64,000 bases of DNA, taken from positions 124,001 through 188,000 of the forward strand of contig NZ_JYII01000006.1 in assembly GCF_000948415.1 (NCBI RefSeq), in the 5' to 3' direction. The stretch comes from Thalassospira sp. HJ (lineage in GTDB: Bacteria; Pseudomonadota; Alphaproteobacteria; Rhodospirillales; Thalassospiraceae). The notes under the pieces were generated by a model. That model was not told the origin of the DNA. It ran no database searches and saw only the letters and a program-made list of their open reading frames with translations. The first letter of the stretch is position 1, and every line of letters starts with the position of its first letter. Shown here piece by piece: positions 35,233 to 44,096 of the stretch. The translations under genes were made by a program, and so were the position numbers.

Positions 35233-37804
35233 TCTCATGTGCTCCCTGTTCCGGTTTTTTGTCTTTTGGGGTTTTGTCACCCTGTTCTGCACCGCCGAGA
35301 TAGGCCGCAATCAGGCGTTCATCCTGACGAAGGTCCGATGCCTTGCCTTCGGCAACCACCTGCCCCTGCTCAAGGACATAGGCATAATCGGCGACCGAAA
35401 GCGCCATGGTTGCCATCTGGTCCACAAGAAGGATGGTCACACCCTCATCGCGCAACTCGCCCAGAATGGCGTAAAGTTCCTCGACCATGGCAGGCGCCAG
35501 ACCAAGGGACGGCTCATCGAGCAACAGCGCCTTTGGCTTGGCAACCAGACCACGGGCAATCGCCATCATTTGCTGCTCGCCGCCGGACAGAAGACCAGCC
35601 GGGCTGTTGATGCGATCGCGCAAACGCGGGAAACGTTTCAGGATGGCTTCAAGCTCATCAGAACTGACCGGCTTGGGTTGCTTGTAAGCCCCCAGTTCGA
35701 TGTTTTCGCGCACGGTCAGTTCCGGGAAGACCTGACGGCCTTCGGGCACCAGAACCAAACCCTGTTCCACGATCTGATGCGGGGCAAGGTCATGGATATA
35801 TTCGTTATTCAAAACGATCTTACCGTCTACCGGGCGTAGCAAGCCGGCAAGTGCTGTCAGGAAGGTCGACTTGCCCGCACCGTTGGCCCCCAGAAGCGCA
35901 ACCATTTCGCCCTGACGGACCTTAAGGTCGATGGAATGCAGAACCGGTGCCGCCCCATAGCCCGCGGTCAGGCGCAGGGTTTCGATGACTGGTGAGTCCC
36001 CGGCCTCGAACGGGATCGGGCGCGGGCGGGCTTTCATTTCGCCGTCCCCAAGATAGGCCGCGATGACCTGCGGGTCGCTCTGCACGGCCTGCGGGGTATC
36101 AAAGATGATCGGGGTGCCGGCATCCACAGCCAGGATCTGATCGGAAATGCCCATGACCATTTCCATGTCATGTTCGACCAGCACCACCGTGATACCTGCA
36201 TCAGCCAGTTGGCGCAGCAATTTGGCCAGCGACACCTTATCGGCATGCATCAGACCAGCGGCCGGTTCATCAAGCAACAGCACACCGGGCTTGGTCGCAA
36301 GCGACCGTGCAATTTCAACAAGCCTGCGGTCCACATGCGGCAGATCACCGGCGCGGGCATCGATATCGCCGTGATAGCCGCAAAAGGCCAGAAGCCCGGC
36401 AGCGTGGTTGCGGTTTGCGTCCGATGCAATCGCACTGAACGGTTTGCCAAACCGGCCAACCGGGATACCGGCAATCACGTTATCAATCACCGACATGTTT
36501 TCAAACAGACGGGTCGCCTGATAGGTGCGCGCGATACCATTACGCGCAGCAAAATCGGTCGGCTTGCCGGCGATGTCCTGATCGCCGATGTGCACCGTTC
36601 CTTCGGTCGGTTTGTAGAAACCGCTGATGATGTTCAAAAGGGTGGTTTTACCGGCCCCGTTCGGACCGATGATGGATGTGACATCACCCGGCTTGGCAGT
36701 AAAGGAGACGGAATTGACCGCCTTCACCCCGCCAAAGGCAATCGACAGGTTTTCAACCACCAGACCATCTGATTTGGCGTAATCCTTAAGCCCGGCTTCG
36801 ATTTCGGCTGCCGGGATTGCCGTCACTCCGCGCTTGGCAAGCGGGATGAAACGTTCAATCACGCCAACAATCCCGCGCGGTGCGATCAACAACACGACGA
36901 TCAAAAGCGCACCAAAGATCAGCAGGCGATATTCGGCAAAGTCGGCCAGAAGCTCCGGCAGCAGCACCGAAACCGATGCGCCGACCAGCGGCCCCAGAAC
37001 CGTGCCTGCACCGCCCAGAATGACGGCAAACAGATACAGGATCGACTGGCTGAGCGGGAAGTTCGAAGGGGCGATAAACATCATAAGCGGCGCAAACAAT
37101 GCCCCGGCAAGACCGGCCATGGCGGCCGCAATTGCAAAGCCTGATGCCTTGACGGCAAAGGCGTTATAGCCAAGCGAGCTTGCGGCAATTTCCGCATCAC
37201 GCATGCTGGTCATTGCCATGCCCCAGCCACTTGTCGCCAGACGGCGGAAGGCAAACAGCGCAATACCGGCCAGAACGACGCACAGCATCACCAGATCGCG
37301 CTCGCTAAACATATAGCCAAACAGCTCGGGCATCGGGAAGCCCATCAGGCCGTTTTGCCCGCCGGTCAACGCCCGCCATTCAATCGCGCCATGTTCGACA
37401 ATAAAGGCAAAGGCAATCGTCACCATGGCAAGGAATGGCCCCGCCATCCGTACAGCCGACAGTGCCAAAACACACCCGGCCAATCCGGCAATCACGGTTG
37501 CTGCAATCAGCGCGAACCAGAAATTAAGCCCGGCCAAGGTCAGGATCGCACTGGCATAGGCACCAATGGCAAAGAAGCCGACCTGGCCCAGCGAAACCAG
37601 TCCGGTCAGCCCGTATAGAACGTTCAGTCCCACGCACAAAACCGTGGTGATGGCGACAAGGCCGATGACGAACTGGGTATAGCCGCCCGTCATCGTCACA
37701 CCGATCAAACCGGCGATGATGGCCACCAGGATCACACCATCAAGGGCGACAGGTTTATTGAGCTTGGGCATCGGATTTTTGAATTTCATATCGCGTTTCA
37801 TCAT
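35225..37804 (-). CDS. Three-domain fusion: Liv permease (LivM) + ATPase (LivG) + ATPase (LivF)
   Basis: One continuous 859-residue frame joins three usually separate subunits. Residues about 20-320 are a LivM permease with NVLYGLTGLVSLGQVGFFAIGAY (given in part as LTGLVSLGQVGFFAIG) and LGYNAFAVKASGF. Residues about 345-590 are a LivG-type ATPase with Walker A GPNGAGKT (380-387) and Walker B VLLLDEPAAGL. Residues about 605-840 are a LivF-type ATPase with GANGAGKS (639-646) and signature LLSGGEQQMMAIARGL. In the first ATPase the signature region reads LPHVDRRLVEIARSL and lacks the usual SGGQ/GxQ, so this site may be degenerate. The ATG overlaps the LivH stop. No frameshift is needed. Confidence 0.9.
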   Translation of the reverse strand: MMKRDMKFKNPMPKLNKPVALDGVILVAIIAGLIGVTMTGGYTQFVIGLVAITTVLCVGLNVLYGLTGLVSLGQVGFFAIGAYASAILTLAGLNFWFALIAATVIAGLAGCVLALSAVRMAGPFLAMVTIAFAFIVEHGAIEWRALTGGQNGLMGFPMPELFGYMFSERDLVMLCVVLAGIALFAFRRLATSGWGMAMTSMRDAEIAASSLGYNAFAVKASGFAIAAAMAGLAGALFAPLMMFIAPSNFPLSQSILYLFAVILGGAGTVLGPLVGASVSVLLPELLADFAEYRLLIFGALLIVVLLIAPRGIVGVIERFIPLAKRGVTAIPAAEIEAGLKDYAKSDGLVVENLSIAFGGVKAVNSVSFTAKPGDVTSIIGPNGAGKTTLLNIISGFYKPTEGTVHIGDQDIAGKPTDFAARNGIARTYQATRLFENMSVIDNVIAGIPVGRFGKPFSAIASDANRNHAAGLLAFCGYHGDIDARAGDLPHVDRRLVEIARSLATKPGVLLLDEPAAGLMHADKVSLAKLLRQLADAGITVVLVEHDMEMVMGISDQILAVDAGTPIIFDTPQAVQSDPQVIAAYLGDGEMKARPRPIPFEAGDSPVIETLRLTAGYGAAPVLHSIDLKVRQGEMVALLGANGAGKSTFLTALAGLLRPVDGKIVLNNEYIHDLAPHQIVEQGLVLVPEGRQVFPELTVRENIELGAYKQPKPVSSDELEAILKRFPRLRDRINSPAGLLSGGEQQMMAIARGLVAKPKALLLDEPSLGLAPAMVEELYAILGELRDEGVTILLVDQMATMALSVADYAYVLEQGQVVAEGKASDLRQDERLIAAYLGGAEQGDKTPKDKKPEQGAHENA

Positions 37805-38679
37805 CAGACCTTCTTGATCGCAGCACGGCCAAACAGGCCGCTTGGTTTGACGGTCAGAACCGCGATCACAAGCGCGAACACGACGATGAAGGTGTAGGAA
37901 GATCCGAGATAGGTGGTCACGCCGGCCTCAACCAGACCATAGATAAAGCCAGCCAACATCACACTATAGGCCGATGTCATCCCGCCCAGAATGGCAACTG
38001 CAAAGGCCTTAAGCCCGAAAAGCGTGCCCATATCGGAATGCACCGAAAACAGCGGCGCAATCAAAAGCCCGGCACAGCCGGCCAGCATTGATGAGATGGC
38101 AAAGGATCCGGTCACCATCAAGGTGGTGTTGATCCCCATCAGCTTGGCCGCCTGAAGGTTTTGCACCACAGCCAGAAGCGCACGCCCCTGACGGGTATGA
38201 CGGAACAAAGCATGAAGTGCGAGTGCCACGCCAATGGCAGCAACCGGGATCAGAATTTGTTGCGGATAAACACCCGTGCCAAACACATTCCAGCTTTCCC
38301 CAACCAAGGCAGATGGCAGGGTGCGGGGCTCATTGCCAAAGGTGAACAGGACCGCGTTATCAAGCAAAATGCCGCCCGCAACAGTCGCCATCAGCCAGGC
38401 TTCGGAATTGCGAATGGCAAAGGGCCGGACAAGGAAAAATTCAACAAGAATACCGGCAAGCCCGCAGCATAGAATAGCCAGCGGATAACCGACAATGACG
38501 GGAAAACCATATCGTTCGCAGAACACAAAACCCAGAACAGCGCCCAGCATCACCATCGATCCTTGGGCAAAGTTGACCTTTGAGGACACTGAATAGGTGA
38601 TCTGGAAACCAAGCGCGATCAGCCCGTACATACTGCCCAGACCGATCCCGGTAATCAGAGCTGCGATAAATAACGTCAT
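37804..38679 (-). CDS. Branched-chain amino acid-type ABC permease (LivH)
   Basis: A 291-residue LivH membrane protein with eight or so helices. Landmarks are GIGLGSMYGLIALGFQITYSVS in the N-terminus (cited as GLGSMYGLIALGFQI) and KLMGINTTLMVTGSFAISSML. It pairs with the LivM domain of the fusion protein. I chose ATG 38679 because it starts right before the first helix. The stop codon overlaps the start of the fusion gene. Substrates of such systems include amino acids, amides and urea-like compounds. Confidence 0.88.
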   Translation of the reverse strand: MTLFIAALITGIGLGSMYGLIALGFQITYSVSSKVNFAQGSMVMLGAVLGFVFCERYGFPVIVGYPLAILCCGLAGILVEFFLVRPFAIRNSEAWLMATVAGGILLDNAVLFTFGNEPRTLPSALVGESWNVFGTGVYPQQILIPVAAIGVALALHALFRHTRQGRALLAVVQNLQAAKLMGINTTLMVTGSFAISSMLAGCAGLLIAPLFSVHSDMGTLFGLKAFAVAILGGMTSAYSVMLAGFIYGLVEAGVTTYLGSSYTFIVVFALVIAVLTVKPSGLFGRAAIKKV

Positions 38680-38782
38680 TGCCCGTTGCCTGCTTATGCC
38701 GTGCACGTAAGTGCATCATTAAAATGGATAAATCACCGAATGGCGCGCATTGGGAACACGCCATTCGGGTTGAATAGATCGC

Positions 38783-39970
38783 TTATTTGATCGGAATGAT
38801 CTGACCTTCGACGAAATGCGCGAAGGTGTAATCTTCCGGACCAAGCGCATCCTGATCGTCCGGGGTGAACGGCGTGTCATAGGTTTTGATCATGCCTTCG
38901 ACACCACTGATCTCGTACATCGCTTCACGGATGGCCGGACCTTCGGTCGAACCGGCTTTTTCAATCGCCGCTGCAATCAGAAGGGTCGCGTCATAGGCGT
39001 TGGCAATACCCGTTGCCGGGGTCACGTCGGCAAGGGTTTCGATTTCCGGGAATTTTTCCTGAAGTTTGACAAACATCGGGTTTGCCGGGTCGGTGAACAG
39101 ATAGGTCTGGATGAAGTGGACTTTTTCACCCGACTTGCCAGCAAGTTCGGTGAAGCGGCCACCGGCCGGACCCCAATGCGATGAAATCGGAACATCCCAG
39201 CCCATACGATCAAGCGACTTGATCACCTGTGCGGTCGGGGCAACGTTGGCAACAACAAACAGGGAGTCCGCACCGTTTTCCTTAAGACGGGTCAGCTGCG
39301 GGACAACATCAACGTCGTTTGATTCAAACTTCTCAATCCCGGCATGTTCCATGCCACGCTTTTCAAGCGCCTTGAGCAAGCCCTTCTCGTTGGACTCACC
39401 CCACGGGTTGTTAATCAGAATCATACCCGGCTTCTTGGCACCGTAATTGGCAATCAGATATTCGGTGATTGCTTCATCGACATATTCATCAACGGCGGAA
39501 ACGCGGAAGACATAGTTTTCCTCTGCACCGTTTTTGGTGATCCCGGTGCCAGCAGCCCACGGACCGATGAACGGAATTTTCTGCTGGTTGGCATAAGGCA
39601 CGATGGCAAAGGAGACCGGCGTATCAAGACCACCGATCAGTGCGGCAACGCCTTCGCGCTGCGTCAGTTCACGAGCCGCAACCAGCCCCTTGCCCGGGTT
39701 GCTTTCATCATCACGCGAAACAAGTTCAAGCGGCTTGCCAAGAACGCCGCCCTCGGCGTTGATCTTGTCAATCGCAAGCGTGATACCACGCGTGATCGCT
39801 TCACCCGATTTGGCCGACTGACCGCTCAGCGCGGCAACAAGGCCAAGCTTCACGGTGTCATCTGCACGGGCATCATGGGCAGGCAAGGCGGCCGAAAACA
39901 TCAGCGCCGCAGCAGCCCCGAGAAGGGCAGCACGGCGTGTTATTTTCGGGAAAGGCGAAGAAATAGGCAT
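38783..39970 (-). CDS. ABC transporter substrate-binding protein (LivK/UrtA-like)
   Basis: A 395-residue type I binding protein. A signal peptide with a twin-arginine, ITRRAALLGAAAALMFSAAL, ends at DARADD. The mature part begins VKLGLVAALSGQSAKSGEA and contains GKPLELVSRDDESNPGKGLV, typical of LivK proteins. GGGAG lies six bases before the ATG. It is the first gene of the minus-strand importer operon, and GntR-type palindromes at 40145-40189 lie 175 bases upstream, in the gap shared with the plus-strand NTF2-like gene. Confidence 0.88.
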   Translation of the reverse strand: MPISSPFPKITRRAALLGAAAALMFSAALPAHDARADDTVKLGLVAALSGQSAKSGEAITRGITLAIDKINAEGGVLGKPLELVSRDDESNPGKGLVAARELTQREGVAALIGGLDTPVSFAIVPYANQQKIPFIGPWAAGTGITKNGAEENYVFRVSAVDEYVDEAITEYLIANYGAKKPGMILINNPWGESNEKGLLKALEKRGMEHAGIEKFESNDVDVVPQLTRLKENGADSLFVVANVAPTAQVIKSLDRMGWDVPISSHWGPAGGRFTELAGKSGEKVHFIQTYLFTDPANPMFVKLQEKFPEIETLADVTPATGIANAYDATLLIAAAIEKAGSTEGPAIREAMYEISGVEGMIKTYDTPFTPDDQDALGPEDYTFAHFVEGQIIPIK

Positions 39971-40144
39971 GTGAGACTCCCTGATTATGTGACTGCGTCG
40001 TCCGGCGTCGCATATTCGTGATGCGCACCAAATAGTCACCGCACTGCAGCAAGGGACGTGCCAAGAATCAGAAACATTAAAAATCAGATAGTTAGAAGAT
40101 TTCCTGCCATCTCTAAAGCCGTGATTGCCTCATGTATACGCAGA

Positions 40145-40189
40145 TTGCATGCAATTTTTGCATAAAATTAATGCATGCAAATTTTATGC
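40145..40189. promoter_or_regulatory. GntR-type operator pair upstream of the importer and NTF2-like gene
   Basis: TTGCATGCAA lies at 40145-40154 and ATGCATGCAA at 40171-40180, 26 bases apart. The second lies inside a perfect 10-base inverted repeat, GCATAAAATT (40160-40169) and AATTTTATGC (40180-40189). The same TGCATGCAA core recurs next to the GntR gene, so the sites probably bind that regulator and control both divergent genes. Confidence 0.75.
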
Positions 40190-40240
40190 GCACCGTTTAT
40201 GCTTTAGACAGATCAATTCCTGCGAACAGAGGGTTTCCAA

Positions 40241-40666
40241 ATGACCGACCAAACCACGGAAAATGTGCTCGACACCTTGCCGCCCGAGGCCCAAACCGTG
40301 CGTGATTTTCTTGATGCATCCATGAAGCCCGACCCGGAACTGGCGGCGACTTTCATGTCCGATGATGTCGTCATCACCTTTACCGACGGTCAGAAATACG
40401 ACCATCCGTCGGGCACCACGGCATTCAATGCCGCGCGCTATAAATGGGTGAAAAAGAAGTTCGGTCAGTTTGACGTCGCCCACACCAACGGCCAGACCGT
40501 TGTTTACAGCACCGGCTGGCTGTACGGCGAATGGCCGGACGGCACCCCGTTTGAAGGCAACCGTTACATTGACCGTTTCGTGATTGAAAACGGCAAGATC
40601 GTCAAAATGGATGTCTGGAATGAAAGTGCGGAACGCATTTTGATCCGCAAGGGCATCAAGGCCTGA
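40241..40666 (+). CDS. NTF2-like (SnoaL/ketosteroid-isomerase-fold) protein
   Basis: A 141-residue protein with the features of the NTF2/SnoaL cone-shaped fold: an N-terminal helix pair, then DVVITFTDGQKYD, WLYGEWPDGTPFEGNRYIDRFVIENGKI and KMDVWNES. Members are small enzymes or ligand-binding proteins; the reaction is not known here. AGAGGG is a good ribosome site. It is in a GntR-type regulon with an importer and a gamma-glutamyltransferase, so it may act on an intermediate of that pathway. Confidence 0.8.
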   Translation: MTDQTTENVLDTLPPEAQTVRDFLDASMKPDPELAATFMSDDVVITFTDGQKYDHPSGTTAFNAARYKWVKKKFGQFDVAHTNGQTVVYSTGWLYGEWPDGTPFEGNRYIDRFVIENGKIVKMDVWNESAERILIRKGIKA

Positions 40667-40779
40667 TTTCCGCAGGAACCCGAACCATGCAGTCAGGACG
40701 ACCCGCCCGGCATCAGTTTATGACGCGCACCGTCCTGTATCTGTGTGGGCGTCGAGCTTCGCATGATGCGCCGCCTGCG

Positions 40780-41493
40780 TCAGGCGCCGCCGTCGCGCAC
40801 CTTTTTGGCATAGGGTTCAAGCGCATCAAGATACAAAAGCGGTCCACCTTCTTCGGTCCGGAACAGGGCCCGGTCGGCAACCGCGGTCAGGTGATGACGC
40901 ATCAGTTTGCGCGCAGTGTCCTCGTCCCCCTTGGCCAGGGCATCGATAATCTGGCGATGTTCCTGAATGCCGCAATCGGTCGAATGCGGGCGAGCATAAA
41001 GCGACAGAGTCAGACCACAGCGATAACCGATTTCCTCGACATAGCGCAGCAAAACCGGGCTTCCGGCAAGGCGTGCGAGAAGGATGTGGAATTCGGTAGC
41101 AAGCCGGATCGAAATAGGCTCGGACGCGTGTTCGGCTTCGACTTCCTTGGCAAGGTGGGATTCAAGCTCGCCAAGAATTTCCGGGCTCATATTCTTGACC
41201 ACTCGGCTGATGACCAGGTCTTCGATCTGGGTGCGCAGTTCAAAAAGATCGCGGGCTTCTTCAAGGCTGGGTCTGGCGACCATCGCGCCCTTGTTACGCC
41301 TAAGCTCAACCAGTCCTTCGGCGGCAAGCCGTTCAAGCGACTGGCGAATAAGGGTACGGCTGACGCCAAACCGCTCGCCAAGGGAATCTTCTGGCAGCTT
41401 CATGCCGGGCATCAGAACACGTTCGAGAATTGCCGAACGCAATGCCGAACTGATCATGTCTGTGCGATGTTTTGCCTTGTCCGCTGCTTTCAT
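40780..41493 (-). CDS. GntR-family regulator, FCD subfamily
   Basis: A 237-residue regulator. The winged HTH at about 10-75 contains LGERFGVSRTLIRQSLERLAAEGLV (cited as FGVSRTLIRQSLERLA), followed by an alpha-helical FCD domain with the metal-binding histidines suggested by ATEFHILLARLAG and EEIGYR...EHRQIIDAL. It runs opposite to the gamma-glutamyltransferase gene and the two share a 140-base gap that holds two TGCATGCAA sites. It most likely represses both directions and the importer, released by the substrate. Confidence 0.88.
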   Translation of the reverse strand: MKAADKAKHRTDMISSALRSAILERVLMPGMKLPEDSLGERFGVSRTLIRQSLERLAAEGLVELRRNKGAMVARPSLEEARDLFELRTQIEDLVISRVVKNMSPEILGELESHLAKEVEAEHASEPISIRLATEFHILLARLAGSPVLLRYVEEIGYRCGLTLSLYARPHSTDCGIQEHRQIIDALAKGDEDTARKLMRHHLTAVADRALFRTEEGGPLLYLDALEPYAKKVRDGGA

Positions 41494-41550
41494 CCCTGCC
41501 CGCCGAGTTTCTTGTTTGGATCCGTTTATCTTTTACGCTTGTATAAAGGA

Positions 41551-41584
41551 TTGCATGCAATTTCGCCACAACCGATGCATGCAA
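41551..41584. promoter_or_regulatory. GntR-type operator pair between the regulator and gamma-glutamyltransferase genes
   Basis: TTGCATGCAA (41551-41560) and ATGCATGCAA (41575-41584), 24 bases apart, repeat the arrangement at 40145-40180. Identical cores with nearly equal spacing near the ends of one small gene cluster indicate one regulon. Confidence 0.8.
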
Positions 41585-41633
41585 AGCCCGAAACCATTTG
41601 AAATCAACCATCCTGGCTGAAAGACCCATACCT

Positions 41634-43226
41634 ATGACCGAAGACCAGACTGCCTCAAAATACCGCGCCATGGTCACAAGCCCGAGCACCGCAGCCAGCG
41701 AAGCCGGGGCCAAGGTTCTGCGTGATGGCGGCACCGCGATCGAAGCCGTGGTTGCCACCGCCTCGGTTCTGGCGGTGACCTATCCGCATTTCTGCGGCAT
41801 TGGCGGCGATGCAGTCTGGATGGTTTCCGATAACAGCGGCAAGGTGCAATCTTTCCTCGGTATCGGTCAGGCGGCTGAAAACGGTGAGAAGACCTTTACC
41901 GCCAACAAACCGATCCCGCTGCGCGGTCCGGGCTCAACCCTGACGACCGCCTGCACGGTGGATTCATGGCAGCATGCGCTGGATCACTCCACAAAACACT
42001 GGGGTGGGCGCAAAACCCTGGCAGACCTGATCACGCCGGCAATTGATCTGGCAGAACACGGTTTTTCCATCAGCCCGTCGCAGTGTTTCTGGCTTGATTT
42101 CCGCAAGGAAGAAATCGCCAACTGGCCGGGCTTCATGGAAATTTTCACCCCGAATGCGCGCATGCCCCATGCCGGTGAAATCTTCCGTCAAACACAACTG
42201 GCCAGCAGCCTGAAACGTATTGCTGAATTTGGCGCGCGTGACTTTTACGAAGGTGACCTTGGCGACCAAATCGTCAAAGGCCTGTCTGCCGTCGGCTCCC
42301 CGATCACCAAGGCGGATCTGGCGAAAACCCGCACCCGGACAGTCGATGCGGTATCGCTTGAGTATGGGGATGTCACCCTGTTCGCCCCGCCGGCCCCGAC
42401 GCAAGGTTTGGCAACCCTGATGACCATGGGCGTCTTGCGCGAACTGGGCGCAAAGGAATGGGCCGAAGGCACAGCCGATCACTATCATCTGGTGGTCGAG
42501 GCCATCAAACGCGCGTTTCTGAAGCGCGATCAGATTGCCGACCCTGACTTCACCAGCACCGATTTCACAGCCCTTCTCGATCAAGCCGCCTTGGCAGCCG
42601 ATGCCAAAGACATCTCAACCAGCAAAGCGCTTGATTGGCCGCATCCCTTCCGCCATGGCGATACGGTCTTTCTTGCCGCCAAGGATGCCAATGGCAATTG
42701 CGCCAGTGTCCTGCAAAGCACCTATTTCGACTGGGGAAGTGGGGTTGTTGCCGGTGACACCGGCATTGTCTGGCAAAACCGCGGGGCCGCGTTCAGCACC
42801 GATCCAAACCATCCGAATGCCTTCGCACCGGGCAAGCTTCCCTTCTATACGCTCAACCCCGGTCTGGCACTCAAGGACGGAAAGCCGCACTTGCTCTATG
42901 GGACGCAAGGGGCTGATGGACAACCACAAACCCTTGCCATGTTGCTCACCCGCATGCTTGATTTTGGCCTGTCCCCGCTAGGCGCCCTTACCAAGCCGCG
43001 TTTCCTGCTGGGCAAGACGTTTTCCGATACCAATGACAGCCTGAAGCTTGAAGTTGATGCCGGTGATGATGTGTTTGATGAGCTGGCCGCACGCGGTCAT
43101 ATCCTGCGCGCGATTGAGCCGCAAAGTGCGCTTGCCGGTCAAGCCGGGATCATCCGCATTGATCGGGATGGATTTGTCGACGGGGCGCATGATCCGCGCA
43201 GCGATGGTATGGCTATCGGCGTCTGA
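41634..43226 (+). CDS. Gamma-glutamyltransferase / Ntn-hydrolase family protein
   Basis: A 530-residue Ntn hydrolase of the GGT family that self-cleaves into two chains. The predicted nucleophile threonine is in HGDTVFLAAKDANGNCASVLQS, and the small-chain motif GSGVVAGDTGIVWQNRGAAFS follows. The N-terminal part has SPSTAASEAGAKVLRDGG and GIGGDAVWMV. No signal peptide is seen, so it probably acts in the cytoplasm on an imported gamma-glutamyl or oxamate-like amide rather than on periplasmic glutathione. Start 41634 is chosen; a TTG 12 codons upstream overlaps the operators. Confidence 0.87.
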   Translation: MTEDQTASKYRAMVTSPSTAASEAGAKVLRDGGTAIEAVVATASVLAVTYPHFCGIGGDAVWMVSDNSGKVQSFLGIGQAAENGEKTFTANKPIPLRGPGSTLTTACTVDSWQHALDHSTKHWGGRKTLADLITPAIDLAEHGFSISPSQCFWLDFRKEEIANWPGFMEIFTPNARMPHAGEIFRQTQLASSLKRIAEFGARDFYEGDLGDQIVKGLSAVGSPITKADLAKTRTRTVDAVSLEYGDVTLFAPPAPTQGLATLMTMGVLRELGAKEWAEGTADHYHLVVEAIKRAFLKRDQIADPDFTSTDFTALLDQAALAADAKDISTSKALDWPHPFRHGDTVFLAAKDANGNCASVLQSTYFDWGSGVVAGDTGIVWQNRGAAFSTDPNHPNAFAPGKLPFYTLNPGLALKDGKPHLLYGTQGADGQPQTLAMLLTRMLDFGLSPLGALTKPRFLLGKTFSDTNDSLKLEVDAGDDVFDELAARGHILRAIEPQSALAGQAGIIRIDRDGFVDGAHDPRSDGMAIGV

Positions 43227-43246
43227 GCCGTTGCCCATACAACGGA

Positions 43247-43275
43247 AAAGGCCGCGCCCCATAGGCACGGCCTTA
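43247..43275. terminator. Bidirectional hairpin between converging genes
   Basis: AAGGCCG (43248-43254) pairs with CGGCCTT (43268-43274), extended inward by GCC/GGC with single-base bulges. It lies between the stops of the gamma-glutamyltransferase and the minus-strand livF gene. T tracts are short, so the stem is a likely but not certain terminator. Confidence 0.5.
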
Positions 43276-43343
43276 CCTGTTCCGAAGCTCCCCTTACAAT
43301 TAAGCTCCGGAAACTCCCCCCATGCAAAAGATGCTAGATGGAT

Positions 43344-44096
43344 CTAGATCGCAAGGTACTGGTCACGCAGTTCCTCGTCATCGAGAACAGCCTGCGCGGT
43401 CCCGTCAAAGACGATCTCGCCGCTATCCATGATGATCGCGCGGTCGGCCAGTTTCAGGGCTGCAATCGCATTCTGCTCGACAATAATCGTCGTTATGCCG
43501 AGCTTCTTGACGTTTTGCAGGGTCTTTTCAATTTCCTGAACAATGACCGGTGCGAGGCCTTCATACGGTTCATCAAGCAGCAGGATCTTGATGTCACGGG
43601 CAAGTGCGCGCCCGATGGCCAACATCTGCTGCTCGCCGCCTGAAAGCGTGATCGCTTCCTGTTGCGCCCTTTCGCCAAGGCGCGGAAACAGTTCATAGAT
43701 GCGCTGGATCGACCAGCCATGCGGCTCGGCGATCTGAGCAAGTTCGAGGTTCTGCTCAACCGTCATGCCCGGAATGATGCGACGATCTTCTGGCACAAGC
43801 TGCAGGCCCAGACGGGCTGCCTGCCATGCCTTCATTTCGTGCAATGGCTGGTGATCAAGCCAGATCTCGCCATGCTTGAGTTCCGGGTCGCCCATGCGCG
43901 CGAGGGTGCGAAGCGTTGATGTCTTGCCCGCCCCGTTACGTCCGAGAAGGGCAAGAATTTCGCCCTCGCGGATGTCAAAGGACAGCCCCTGAACGATGTA
44001 GCTTTCGCCGTAATAGGCGTGGATGTCATAGACCGAGAAAAAGGCCGGATCGCCACCCTGTTTACGGACGGGTTCCTGTTTTGGCAACGGGCTCAT
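43344..44096 (-). CDS. ABC transporter ATP-binding protein (LivF/UrtE type)
   Basis: A 250-residue ATPase. Walker A is GRNGAGKTS, signature TLSGGEQQMLAIGRAL, Walker B LLLDEPYEGLAP and a C-terminal IIVEQNAIAALKLADRA, all as in LivF/UrtE. An N-terminal extension of about 25 residues precedes the domain. It is the last gene of a conventional livK-livH-livM-livG-livF operon on the minus strand and overlaps the livG stop by ATGA. Confidence 0.9.
   Translation of the reverse strand: MSPLPKQEPVRKQGGDPAFFSVYDIHAYYGESYIVQGLSFDIREGEILALLGRNGAGKTSTLRTLARMGDPELKHGEIWLDHQPLHEMKAWQAARLGLQLVPEDRRIIPGMTVEQNLELAQIAEPHGWSIQRIYELFPRLGERAQQEAITLSGGEQQMLAIGRALARDIKILLLDEPYEGLAPVIVQEIEKTLQNVKKLGITTIIVEQNAIAALKLADRAIIMDSGEIVFDGTAQAVLDDEELRDQYLAI

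Noticed and set aside
34390-35610. A 406-codon plus-strand frame opposite the amidohydrolase and ABC genes
   Set aside because: It spans the junction of two genes with strong motifs on the minus strand and has no recognisable domain.
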